Positions 44,149 through 57,902 of a stretch of 64,000 nucleotides of DNA are shown in pieces. Source of the stretch: Sipunculus nudus (taxonomy: Eukaryota > Annelida > Sipuncula > Golfingiida > Sipunculidae); assembly GCA_026874595.1 (NCBI GenBank), contig CM049314.1, forward strand, positions 39,105,229 through 39,169,228, written 5' to 3'. The notes under the pieces were generated by a model. That model searched no databases and was not told the origin of the DNA. It saw only the letters and a list, made by a program, of their open reading frames with translations. The translations under genes were made by a program, and so were the position numbers. Every line of letters starts with the position of its first letter. Position 1 is the first letter of the stretch.

Positions 44149-46323
44149 CTATATTTCATATCTCATTTTTAATATAATATCATTAACATCCACCCAGTAA
44201 ATTATATATCGATCCGTGTCTCTTTGTTTATTTTCTATTAGCAGGATTAGGCAAAACAAACTTCCCACGAAATTTTGTGGATGAGACATCGGGCCATAAG
44301 ATGGGATGATTTGTTTTGCGGAGGTATGCGCTTCACTGAGTGCCATTTTAGATAAGATCATTACGTCTACTGACCACCAGGTACGCGGTCAGTACCAATG
44401 AGAGAAGTCGTCTGAGGTTCAGGTACTTGATCTGTAGAGCTGGAAGTGTGCGTGGAAGGCCCTGATGACGTCATCGACGGTGACGGTGACGTGTGAGAGG
44501 ATCTGACGAAGTCGCTGACTGTAGTCCCTGGGCTTGTCTGTGTAGAGTCACGTGGTCCGTCAGTGACACTGTCGGTTACCTCCGGGGGGATGGTGTTACT
44601 CTCACTAGTTGACAGCTGGACCACGGAAGTCGTCTGCTCACCTATGGTTGACGCATGCGCTGTACCGGTCGTTTCAGGTACCTCTAAAAGAAAAACAAAA
44701 TAAAGTATGAAAGAGTGAATCTTTATGCAATACGCTTAAGCATGACTCTACAAAATCATTGCACGCATTTTGAAAAAAAAAGTAATCCTTTCAACCTGAG
44801 TTATGTTGCAAACTAATTTTGTCATAAAAGTGTTGAATCAAGGGAATCTTAAAATACATTTTTCATATTTTTCTCTGCCGACTGGTCACACATTTTACAC
44901 AGTCACCCGTATTCCTCATAACCGTCATAGTCGTCGTCTCCCTATTAATAATATAGGTATCGTAATGCGAGTACCCTGCAGTGATTAAAATATATACTAT
45001 GACATGTTAAACCAAACACATTTAGAAAGTAGCTGTTATCTCAGACATGTTTCAGACAATAACAAAGAACGTTAAAAGAAAATAGATGATCATCCGAGGT
45101 GACATTTGTCTGCCAAAAATAGATGATGCATGAGGAGTGTTTCCAGAAAGTAGTAAAAATATAAAAATAAAATAAATACTTTCATAGCTTTCATGTCACA
45201 TCGAAAGCATTTCTTTTATGTACATTTAAAATTAACATTTGGAAATTAATATAAGAAAGAGAATGAGATGTGATGATGAAATTGGAAAAATCAGAATGAC
45301 TGGCTATTGAAAAATCTGGCTTCTATTTTTTTAGAAGTGCGGTTGTGTCAAAGGGGTGAAATATCCATGTAAAACTGATATACCGTGTTCACATATGAAT
45401 GCCTTTTCTTTTTCGCAATGAGCCCTCCTCCAGGTACCGGTATTTGTTGCCATGAGACAAAAATCTATGATTGGTACTTTATCCTTTTGTTTGCCCGTCC
45501 ATCGATCAGCTTTGATATCTGTATATCCATCTCCTAGGGGACAAGAAATAAATATAGAATCTAGAGACTGTGTCACACACCTAAAGGAATGGACGACCAG
45601 GTTCTTTTAAATGCTACACCAAACCGGCTTAAACTCATAAATACATTTCAAAAGATGAATAATACATGAGTTAACGACTTACTAGAGTTAACGTCTAGGT
45701 TCTCACGCGATCATCTAAACAAGATACTGTATATTTATGAACAGTAAATTATAAAAACTATCATCTGAATATACTCCTTATTTGAACATGCGTTAATATA
45801 GTTAAGTCATGTACAGTTCTTTGGTGAAAGACTGTAGAAATGAATCCTGATGATCAGGGTCGCATCCCGTGAAACAGTCTCTTGTGAATTTACATTGTTG
45901 TTTTTCTTCAGTGTTATATATATATTGTTACGGGGTGACATAAAAGCGGACCTGTCTCGCTAGTGAAGCTTGCTTTTCTAGCGAAGCGGTTGGTACGCCG
46001 GACTTTGCGCCACCGACATGGGTTCGAATCCCGGATCGGCCCACTGTTTTCCCCTGAACAAATTGTATTCGTAACAAAATGGGGGCTCGTCCAACGTGAC
46101 GGTAAACTTTATGGCCCAGGGAATAAGTTCACCAAAGTGTGACTCCTAGGATAATTAGTCTTGTTCTGACAGCAGAACGCTCTTAAGAGGGGATGTGTTA
46201 CGGGGTGAAATAAAAGCGGACCTGTCTCGCTAGTGCGGTTGGTACGCCGGACTTGTGCGCCACCGACATGGGTTCGAATCCCGGACCGGCTCACTGTTTT
46301 CCCCTGAACAATTTGTCTTCGTC

Positions 46324-46363
<40 letters not shown>

Positions 46364-46386
46364 AAATATGTCTATATTCTAATGGA

Positions 46387-46440
<54 letters not shown>

Positions 46441-49400
46441 CAGTAGAGCGTCTATTTCAAAAACCTCGGGGGACAAGCTTTTTTCGGATGAACGATCGTT
46501 CGGATGAATGATTTCGCATAAAATTGCTCTATGAATCAGCGTGATTAGGCCTACCGCCGATTTCGGGACATTACCAGTTACTGACTGACCCAAATTGATT
46601 AAGCTAGCCCCTGATAAAAGTGTGACAATATATTATAATATTTTCGATCGATTTGAATAAATTCACCATATAGAACACATTATTATATAATAATATAATT
46701 ACTGCTGAACAGCCCTGTGCTGGAAACAAGCGGTATCGTACCTGCACCATGTCACGCGTGGCTACCATGATAACTAGAATGACCTGCCATTAACTCGAAA
46801 ATGCCGCTATCTCTCCGCAGATAGGTTAACTACGGGGACCTTTATACATGTACTGTATTTTTATTGAAATGACAAGCGACAGGATCGGCTAAATGCACAA
46901 GTAAACAAGTTTATGTTCACATTTTTATTTCAAATAAATGAAACGAAACCTAAATGTCGCTGATCGTAGATCTTTTGACGTTGAATTTTCTGGCGAGGTC
47001 AGCTGGCTCGGTACCCGTGTCAAATCTGGCTAGGATCGACACCTTGTCATTAACTGACAGGACATGGCGCTTACGTGACTCTATTGACGAGTAAGAGTTA
47101 ACAGGATGTAAAAATTCATATCGAGAATAATCAGGATGAGCAGTAAATCGTGTTGACATTCACAATCACAATGGTTTAATCAGCTTCGTAGCATGATTTA
47201 CAAAGAGCTCAGACACCTCAACTGCAGTCGTAAGCAGCGAATCTAGCTAATAAAAAATACTCATATATTGGGTAGAAATAATCTGGTCAATAGACTTTGT
47301 GAGTATATAACGGAGGCGCAGATAAATTCAACTAATACCCACCGTTGTACTCAAGGCCTGGGCGGCTACCCGAACGAAGATCAAACCTATCCTTTAAAGC
47401 CACCCTGATCAAGCTGAGCACGGATCGGCGAGGCTGAGTCGAGTTTATCACGCCTACAACCTGCGGTCGGCTACTCAGTTATGATCTGTTGTAACGTTTT
47501 GTTTGTACAGGTGAATTACCCCGGCCTGGGCTTTCTGACTAAAATGAAGACAACCCTGGCCTGCGTAGCGGTGTTTTCACACCTACTTCCTACGTTCGGC
47601 ATTAATCAGTCGGCAATAAGTATTACCGCCTATGTGGCTACTTTTGTTTTGAATCAGACGATCTTTTTTTACCATATTTATTTGATATTTTTTTCATTGT
47701 TCAGATTTCGGATAAATGGTCAAAATTTAGGTTCTCCATTTTTTATTTCTGATGAAAGATTTTTCGGATAAATGGTGTTCGTATATTCCAGGTTCTACTG
47801 TATGTCGATTCAGAATTACATAAAACATTCAAAGGATCGTTCCTGTGGTGTTATCTAACCTTCTATCAAAAGAAATCATGGGCATTCCTTCGTAGAGTTT
47901 TCCCATAAGACTGACACAATAATCATGTTATCAAGGGAAAAACATGCCCTCGCAGTGAGTGTATGTTTATATATATATATATATTATTGTTGTTACTTAA
48001 CTCACTGTCAGACCACATCTACCTGCCGCTGGTAGCCAGCATCCAGAATAAGCGCTTTTGTGGGTATTTTTTAATTATTTCCACAATTTGATCATGAGCA
48101 TCATGGTCGTAGAGTGACGTTAGTCGTTTATTGTTGTCTTCGCACTCGTTAACTGCTCCACGAAATGAGCGTCGCTTCAGGACCCTGTAGCATCTTCTTT
48201 CGTACTCAGACTCTACATCCTCTTCACAACTTTCAGACACCGACTTTTCTGTAAAAGATTCACACATATACACCCACATATATATATAATATACAAATCA
48301 AAGTATAGGAAACCAAGCGAATTACTTAGTAATTTGTCAAACACAGTTAACTGTTCTATTTATTCCTCTTCTAATCTTTTTCCTTACCATCAGATCAAGG
48401 AAGCTTAATTTCTTTAATATAATTTCGTATTTAATTGAGAGAGTAGACATAGAAAAAGAATAATAGGATATGTACAAAAATGTTACCAGAAACACATATG
48501 ACGTGATATTTTTCTGAGCATGGTTTACTGTATAACTGTATAACAGATTTATCATCAGACTTGGACCACGAGGCAACAACACATGAGGAATTGCCATCTA
48601 TGTTCCAACCATCAGGCTGATATTGCCCCCAGTAAGTGAAACCTGAAAAAAAGAAGAAGAAGGAATACTTTAGCAGCGTTGTGTCCATGTAGGTTTAGTC
48701 TTTATGATTAACTTCCGACTTCCGGTGTGCGACTTTGAGTGTGTACAAAAGCTTGGGACAGGTCGTCGCTCTTGATATGACTGCGAGAATCAGCCTGGAT
48801 GGATTCGACATCAATTCCATATCAATATTTAATCTTTTCAGGAGAGTTGCGGACCGCAATTTGGGCAGGACCGGACCGGTCCGGACCAGCGGTACGACCG
48901 GACGGTCCGCTCCTTCTGAATCTTAATTTTTTTCAAACGTTATTGCCGAGTTTCTTTTGTGTGATATGCTTGTTTTTATAAGTAAAGATTGCTTATGCAC
49001 AATAGATGTGTAGAACCACTGACAAAAATTTTGCATAGAACAAGATGTTCTGGATATTTTAGATATAGAATCGCAGAGTCTTTTAAGGGGTAGGTGCGGT
49101 CAGCTGGTTCATTTATTATTATTATTAATATTATTAAAATTATTATTATTATTATTTTATTATTATTATTTATCTTGTGTAATTTTAAATAATTAATTTT
49201 CCATCTATTAATTAAATTAAGTCGCCTTGGACCGATTCACTCTCAGTACCGGACCGCCTACAACTGGACCGGCCCAGGACCGGAGAGATTTGGTTTTAAA
49301 ACGGTCCGCACCTCTTCAGTGTCCAGATACTTCCGGTTTAGAAAGAACAACAGTCTTTTTAATCTAGCACTGACTGTGAATCGGGTTAGATGCGTATACA

Positions 49401-52400
49401 GCCAGACAGGAATCATCACCGCAGGCATGTGCATCGAGACAACTGGCTTGGCACTTTGAGGGAGTTTTTTGTCTGGGTATGCTTGAGCCGCAACAACACT
49501 TAACCTTAGTCATCCCCTGAAAAAAAATATTCAAACGTAGTTTGTAAGAGAAGTCATCCCAGGAGTATTAACCAAATGTTTTATGCAGAGTAAACTGAGG
49601 GTCTGAGTTTATAGGAGTTCGTCCACCCAACGTCGAGATTTATTTTCAGGTGACTTGGAGTAGCAGGTCAACCAATAGGTTTCTGATCAGTTTTAAGTTG
49701 TACACATATTAGAGCAATTTCTGACAGTACTCAGACAAGTAATAATTTAGTCTGCTTATAAGAATGTTATTTTTCCAAGCCATCTTCCTGCCAAGACTAT
49801 ATTATCATAACTTCAAATCTGCCCGAAAGGGGGCGCCTTTAACTGAGTCAAAAGACACATCCGATCGTGACATCACAGAAATCAGGTCACTGGCTACCTA
49901 GTGCTCTGCAGGGCAAACCATGGCTGCCGAATCAATTACACTACAATACCAGTCAGAATTACGATTCAATTTCTCGATGTTTAGTGTCCTGTTGCATGTC
50001 AAACAGCATAAACATGCATTTTGGTATCCTTACATTTCAGGCCGGCCAAAACAAATTTCTGGTATTCTAGTTTTGACTCTACCTCTGCATGTGCGGTCAA
50101 ATGAAGGTTGAAAGGTTGATGAGTTGGTGATAAGAAATATGTCAATGAAACACATGTATATGTGCCTCAATTAACAAACGACGAAGCTCCCACGTGTGGA
50201 CCTGTCATGGCGACATTTTATATTGCAAAAAAAAAAGAGAGAAGGAGGAAGTATTTTACACCGTTAGTTGTGGACAAAGGCCAGTGAGTGACATTTTCAT
50301 GGGCGAAGCTCTTCACGCTGTTTAACCAACTAGATTTCTCTCAAGGCTATTTCTGTATCTAACTCATATGTGTGTGAGTAATCGTGCCATGTCTTTGTGA
50401 CATCAAAGTGGCTTGATTCAATATTTGTGGGTGTGATTTTATCGAGAACTGTACATTAAACGAGTAAATCGCGTGCTATATTACGGAGATTCCGTGTATC
50501 ATAAAAGAGATGTCCTACGCTTTATCGCTTTCTCCGGATTTTCCACGAACATGACCTTCTGTTGTATTCAGGTCAAGTGTGCCAGAATTGTGGGAACACA
50601 TTATCAGGTAAAAGCAGGTATAAGTTCGATACACTGACAATACAACTGTCCCCGTTAAAATAAGTTTAATCAGCTGGGTGATGCTTTCAATGGATTTGCC
50701 CTCATCTGTTCTCTGAATACTGTGTTACGGTTGCATATGAAAGCGGATTGAACTGTCTCGCTTGCTTTTCTAGCGAAGCGGTTGGAAGGCAGGACATGTG
50801 CGCCATCGACATTGTTTCGAATCCGGGTACGGTTCAATATTTTCCCCTGTGCAAAATGTTTTTGTAAGTAATGGGGGCTCGTCCGAAATGCGACCAACTT
50901 TGGGGCCGAGGGAATGGTGATTTGAAGTAATTGGTTAATTACCGCTACCTAGTTTTCCAAAAGGTGTGACTCGTGGGATAATTAATCTTGATCTGGTAGC
51001 AGAAAGCCCTTAAGAGGGAATGTGGAAAGCTTGACATGTGCGCCACCGACATAGGTTCGAGTCAAGGATCAGCCAAACATTTTCCCCGGGCAACCTGTTT
51101 CCGTACCAAATGACGCAGACGGTGGGGCCCGGGCAATAATGGTTTGAAGTAATTTGTGTAATTATCGCCACCTACTTCAATAAAAGTGATGCATGGGATA
51201 ATTAATCCTGCTCGGAAAGCAGAACGCTCTAAAGTGGAGGTGTGTTACGGGGTTCACATAAAAGCGGACTATGGGAAGGAATACTGATACGAGGGACTGC
51301 TGTGGGGTCTGTGGGAAAAAGTACTGACACGGACTGCTGTGGGGTCTGTGGGAAGAAGTACTGACACGGACTGCTGTGGGGTCTGTGGGAAGAAGTACTG
51401 GCACGGACTGCTGGGCGGTCTGTGGGAAGAAGTACTGACACGGACTGCTGGGGGGTCTACGGGAAGAAGTACTGACACGGACTGCTGGGGGGTCTGTGGG
51501 AAGAAGTACTGACACGGACTGCTGGGGGGTCTGTGGGAAGAAGCACTGACACGGACTGCTGGGGGTCTGTGGGAAGAAGTACTGACACGGACTGCTGGGG
51601 GGTCTGTGGGAAGAAGTACTGACACGGACTGCTGGGAGGTCTGTGGGAAGAAGTACTGACACGGACTGCTGTGGGGTCTGTGGGAAGAAGTACAGACACG
51701 GACTGCTGGGGGGTCTGTGGGAAGAAGTACTGACACGGACTGCCGGGGGGTCTATGGGAAGAAGTACTGACACGGACTGCTGGGGGGTCTGTGGGAAGAA
51801 GTACCGACACGGACTGCTGTTGGGTCTGTGGGAAGAAGTACTGACACGGACTGCTGGGGGGTCTGTGGGAAGAAGTACTGACACGGACTGCTGGGGGGTC
51901 TGTGGGAAGAAGTACTGACACGGACTGCTGTGGGGTCTGTGGGAAGAAGTACTGACACGGACTGCAGGGGGGTCTGTGGGAAGAAGTACTGACACGGACT
52001 GCTGGGTGGTCTGTGGGAAGAAGTACTGACACGGACTGCTGGGGGGTCTGTGGGAAGAAGTACTGACACGGACTGCTGGGGGGTCTATGGGAAGAAGTAC
52101 TGACACGGACTGCTTGGGGGTCTGTGGGAAGAAGCACTGACACGGACTGCCGGGGGGTCTGTGGGAAGAGGTACTGACACGGACTGCTGGGCGGGGGGGG
52201 GGGGGGTCGATGGGAAGAAGTGCTGACACGGACTGCTGGGGAGGGGGGGGGGGGAGGTGTGGGAAAAAGTACTGACACGGACTGCTGAGGGTCTGTGGGA
52301 GTTGTACTGACACGGACTGCTGGGGGGTATGTGGGAAGAAGTACTGACACGGACTGCTGGGGGGTCTGTGGGAAGAAGTACTGTCACGGACTGCTGGGGG

Positions 52401-55400
52401 GTCTGTGGGAAGAAGTACTGACACGGACTGCTGGGGGGTCTGTGGGAAGAAGTACTGACACGGACTGCTGGGGGGTTCGTGGGAAGAAGTACTGACACGG
52501 ACTGCTGTGAGTCTGAGGGAAGAAGTACTGACACGGACTGCTGGGCGGTCTGTGGGAAGAAGTACTGACACGGACTGCTTGGGGGTCTGTGGGAAGAAGT
52601 ACTGACACGGACTTCTGGGGGGGTCTGTGGGAAGAAGTACTGACACGGACTGCTGGGGGGTTCGTGGGAAGAAGTACTGACACGGACTGCTGTGAGTCTG
52701 TGGGAAGAAGTACTGACACGGACTGCTGGGGGGTCTGTGGGAAGAAGTACTGACACGGACTGCTGGGGGGTCTGTGGGAAGAAGTACTGACACGGACTGC
52801 TGGGGGGGGGGTCTGTGGGAATAAGCACTGACACGGACTGCTGGGGGGTCTGTGGGAAGAAGTACTGACACGGACTGCTAGGGGGTTCGTGGGAGGAAGT
52901 ACTGACACGGACTGCTGTGAGTCTGTGGGAAGAGGTACTGACACGGACTGCTGGGGGGTCTGTGGGAAGAAGTACTGACACGGACTGCTGGGGGGTCTGT
53001 GGGAAGAAGTACTGACATGGACTGCTTGGGGGTCTGTGGGAAGAAGTACTGACACGGACTGCTGGGGGGTCTGTGGGAAGAAGTACTGACACGGACTGCT
53101 GGGGGGTCTGTGGGAAGAAGTACTGACACGGACTGCTGGGGGGTCTGTGGGAAGAAGTACTGACACGGACTGCTGGGGGCCTATGGGAAGAAGTACTGAC
53201 AAGGACTGCTTGGGGGTCTGTGGAAAGAAGCACTGACACGGACTGCTTGGTGGTTCGTGGGAGAATTCCGACACGGACTGCTGGGCGGTCTGTGGGAAGA
53301 AGTAATGACACGGACTGCTTGGGGGTCTGTGGGAAGAATTACTGACACGGACTGCAGCGGGGTCTGTGGGAAGAAGTACTGACACGGACTGCTGGGGGGT
53401 TCGTGGGAAGAAGTACTGACACGGACTGCTGTGAGTCTGTGGGAAGAAGTACTGACACGGACTGCTGGGGGGTCTGAGGGAAGAAGTACTGACACGGACT
53501 GCTTGGGGGTCTGTGGGAAGAAGTACTGACACGGACTGCTGGGCGGTCTGTGGGAAGAAGTACTGACAAGGACTGCTTGGGGGTCTGTGGGAAGAAGTAC
53601 TGACACGGATTGCTGGGCGGTTTGTGGGAAGAAGTACTTACACGGACTGCTTGGGGGTCTGTGGGAAGAAGTACTGACACGGACTGCTTGGGGGTCTGTG
53701 GGAAGAAGTACTGACACGGACTGCTGGGGGAGGGGGGGGGGGTCGATGGGAAGAAGTGCTGACACGGACTGCTGGGGAGGGGGGGGGGGGGTCTGTGGGA
53801 AGAAGTACTGACACGGACTGCTGAGGGTCTGTGGGAGTTCTACTGACACGGACTGCTGGGGGGTCTGTGGGAAGAAGTACTGACACGGACTGCTGGGGGG
53901 TCTGTGGGAATAAGTACTGACACGGACTGCTGGGGGGTCTGTGGGAAGAAGTACTGACACGGACTGCTGGGGGGTCTGTGGGAAGAAGTACTGACACGGA
54001 CTGCTGGGGGGTCTGTGGGAAGAAGTACTGACACGGACTGCTCTGGGGTCTGTGGGAAGAAGTACTGACACGGACTGCTGTGGGGTCTGTGGGAAGAAGT
54101 ACTGACACGGACTGCTGGGGGGTCTGTGGGAAGAAGTACTTACACGGACTGCTGGGGGGTCTGTGGGAAGAAGTACTGACACGGACTGCTGAGAGGTCTG
54201 TGGGAAGAAGTACTGACACGGACTACTGGGGGGTCTATGGGAAGAAGTACTGACACGGACTGTTGGGGGGGGTGGGGGGGGGGGGGGTTCGTGGGAAGAA
54301 GTACTGACACGGACTGCTGTGAGTCTGTGGGAAGAAGTACTGACACGGATTGCTGGGGGGTCTGTGGGAAGAAGTACTGACACAGACTGCTGGGGGGTCT
54401 GTGGGAAGAAGTACTGACACGGACTGCTTGGGGGTCTGTGGGAAGAAGTACTGACACGGACTGCAGGGGGGTCTGTGGGAAGAAGTACTGACACGGACTG
54501 CTGGGGGGTCTGTGGGAAGAAGTACTGACACGGACTGCTGGGTGGTCTTTGGGAAGAAGTACTGACACGGACTGCTGGGGGGTCTGTGGGAAGAAGAACT
54601 GACACGGACTGCTGGGGGGTCTATGGGAAGAAGTACTGACACGGACTGCTGGGGGGTCTGTGGGAAGAAGCACTGACACGGACTGCTGGGCGGTTCGTGT
54701 GAAGAAGTACTGACAAGGACTGCTGGGCGGTCTGTGGGAAGAAGTACTGACACGGACTGCTTGGGGGTCTGTGGGAAGAAGTACTGACACGGACTGCTGG
54801 GGGGTCTGTGGGAAGAAGTACTGACACGGACTGCTGGGGGGTTCGTGGGAAGAAGTACTGACACGGACTGCTGTGAGTCTGTGGGAAGAAGTACTGACAC
54901 GGACTGCTGGGGGGTCTGTGGGAAGAAGTACTGACACGGACTGCTTGGGGGTCTGTGGGAAGAAGTACTGACAAGGACTGCTGGGCGGTCTGTGGCAAGA
55001 AGTACTGACACGGACTGCTTGGCGGTGTGTTGGAAGAAGTACTGACACGGACTGCTTGGGGGTCTGTGGGAAGAAGTACTGACATGGACTGCTGGGTAGT
55101 CTGTGGGAAGAAGTTCTGACACGGACTGCTGGGGGGTCTGTGGGAAGAAGTACTGACACGGACTGCTGGGGGGTTCGTGGGAAGAAGTACTGACACGGAC
55201 TGCTTGGGGATTCGTGGGAAGAAGTACTGACACGGACTGCTGTGAGTCTGTGGGAAGAAGTACTGACACGGATTGCTGGGGGGTCTGTGGGAAGAAGTAC
55301 TGACACGGACTGCTGGGGGGTCTGTGGGAAGAAGTACTGACACGGACTGCTTGGGGGTCTGTGGGAAGAAGTACTGACACGGACTGCAGGGGGGTCTGTG

Positions 55401-57134
55401 GGAAGAAGTACTGACACGGACTGCTGGGGGGTCTGTGGGAAGAAGTACTGACACGGACTGCTGGGTGGTCTGTGGGAAGAAGTACTGACACGGACTGCTG
55501 GGGGGTCTGTGGGAAGAAGAACTGACACGGACTGCTGGGGGGTCTATGGGAAGAAGTACTGACACGGACTGCTGGGGGGTCTGTGGGAAGAAGCACTGAC
55601 ACGGACTGCTGTGAGTCTGTGGGAAGAAGTACTGACACGGATTGCTGGGGGGTCTGTGGGAAGAAGTACTGACACGGACTGCTGGGGGGTCTGTGGGAAG
55701 AAGTACTGACACGGACTGCTTGGGGGTCTGTGGGAAGAAGTACTGACACGGACTGCAGGGGGGTCTGTGGGAAGAAGTACTGACACGGACTGCTGGGGGG
55801 TCTGTGGGAAGAAGTACTGACACGGACTGCTGGGTGGTCTGTGGGAAGAAGTACTGACACGGACTGCTGGGGGGTCTGTGGGAAGAAGAACTGACACGGA
55901 CTGCTGGGGGGTCTATGGGAAGAAGTACTGACACGGACTGCTGGGGGGTCTGTGGGAAGAAGCACTGACACGGACTGCTGGGCGGTTCGTGGGAAGAAGT
56001 ACTGACAAGGACTGCTGGGCGGTCTGTGGGAAGAAGTACTGACACGGACTGCTTGGGGGTCTGTGGGAAGAAGTACTGACACGGACTGCTGGGGGGTCTG
56101 TGGGAATAAGTACTGACACGGACTGCTGGGGGGTTCGTGGGAAGAAGTACTGACACGGACTGCTGTGAGTCTGTGGGAAGAAGTACTGACACGGACTGCT
56201 GGGGGGTCTGTGGGAAGAAGTACTGACACGGACTGCTTGGGGGTCTGTGGGAAGAAGTACTGACACGGACTGCTGGGCGGTCTGTGGCAAGAAGTACTGA
56301 CACGGACTGCTTGGCGGTCTGTGGCAAGAAGTACTGACACGGACTGCTTGGGGGTCTGTGGGAAGAAGTACTGACACGGACTGCTGGGGGGTCTGTGGGA
56401 AGAAGTTCTGACACGGACTGCTGGGGGGTCTGTGGGAAGAAGTACTGACACGGACTGCTGGGGGGTTCGTGGGAAGAAGTACTGACACGGACTGCTGGGG
56501 GGTCTGTGGGTAGAAGTACTGACACGGACTGCTGGGGGGTCTGTGGGAAGGAATTATGACACAAAGGAATGCTGTTGGATCTATGGGAGAGAATATTTAT
56601 TGGAAGACTACTTTTGGGTATGTGTGAAGGCGAACTGGCACGAAGGACTGTCGTTGGGTCTGTGGAAAGAAATACTGACTGCTGTAGGGTCCTGTAGGGA
56701 AGGATATCGTAAGCAAAGTCCCAAGGAAACTTCTACAGCACGATTACAAAATAAAAAGGTTTAGAGCAGTTAGTTGCAACGACCTATAAATTCACCTCTA
56801 ATTTTTGCAGAGAGAAAGCTGTCTTTGCACTGCAGTAATTCTTGCAGTCGTTTGTATTATCCATTTCTCTGCAAACCATGAAATCATCTGCAAGGTTCTT
56901 AGCATCATAACATCCCTGGTAATACATTGGAGCGTGGTCGTAGTTCCCTGAAAAAGAAATCTGTAACATTTTTAACTCGGCGACTTTTTTGTTTAATCTC
57001 AAAACTGACTCATTAATACTAGAATTAAACTGTCTTTACATACATAGGGGCCACGATGATCATTTTAAATTATACGTTTAGCAGTGGTGAACAGTGGATA
57101 GTATTACGAAAACTAAGTTCTTTAATTGTGCATT

Positions 57135-57181
<47 letters not shown>

Positions 57182-57826
57182 ATATACTTTGGTTCAATTA
57201 AAGAGTTAATTATGAAGTATTAGATATTTAAACCAGATCTAAAATAAATTTATACTGGAAAAATAATATCTTATTTTTAAAACCGTATTCTTAATTGTAG
57301 AACATTTGAAATGTGATTAAGTATACATATTTGAAATGTGTCATACAAACGCTAAAAAGATAGCACACACATATATATGGCTTTCAGGAACCCGGAAGAA
57401 AGCGTCTGTGGCGCTCAAAATCTGACTCGGACGCTCGTTTCTGGGAGTCCAATTTAGCGTCCAACCAGACGCGCGAAAATTCTAGCAGTTGTACTGAGAG
57501 GATAAAGTTTTTCCTTTGTAGCAGTCACTGGCCTTTGCCGACTACCTCGGAAACCAGTTAATGCAAACACTGTGCTGACAACCGAGCCTTAGATCTCCCT
57601 CTCATCAAATAATCATATAATGACACAGTATCATATCATAAAAGGATACGAAAATGTCGTAAAATAAAATAAGATACAAATTTACACAAACCTTCAAAAT
57701 TTGATACATATCACCTCGCATTAATACGCCCAATTTCGTAACTTGACTCACTGATTTTATGGACTGAGAGTCCCGGACTCTTCCAATTGAAATATTGCCA
57801 AATAGGGTGTGCTCTATAAACCCTTA

Positions 57827-57902
<76 letters not shown>

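Noticed and set aside
45979-46036. Functional tRNA gene
   Set aside because: A and B boxes are present, but the segment does not fold into a convincing acceptor stem, and it is part of an LTR repeated in several copies.
51177-56564. Very long minus-strand open frames (up to about 738 codons) encoding Pro/Ser/Gln-rich repeats
   Set aside because: They are the stop-free reading of a 37 bp minisatellite. All three minus frames are open over overlapping stretches and cycle through the same 37-residue pattern, with no start context, splice signals or domain.
57395-57480. Possible coding or regulatory CG-rich patch in intron 2 of the lectin receptor
   Set aside because: GCGTC words repeat four times in both orientations, but no frame, dyad or boundary could be supported.
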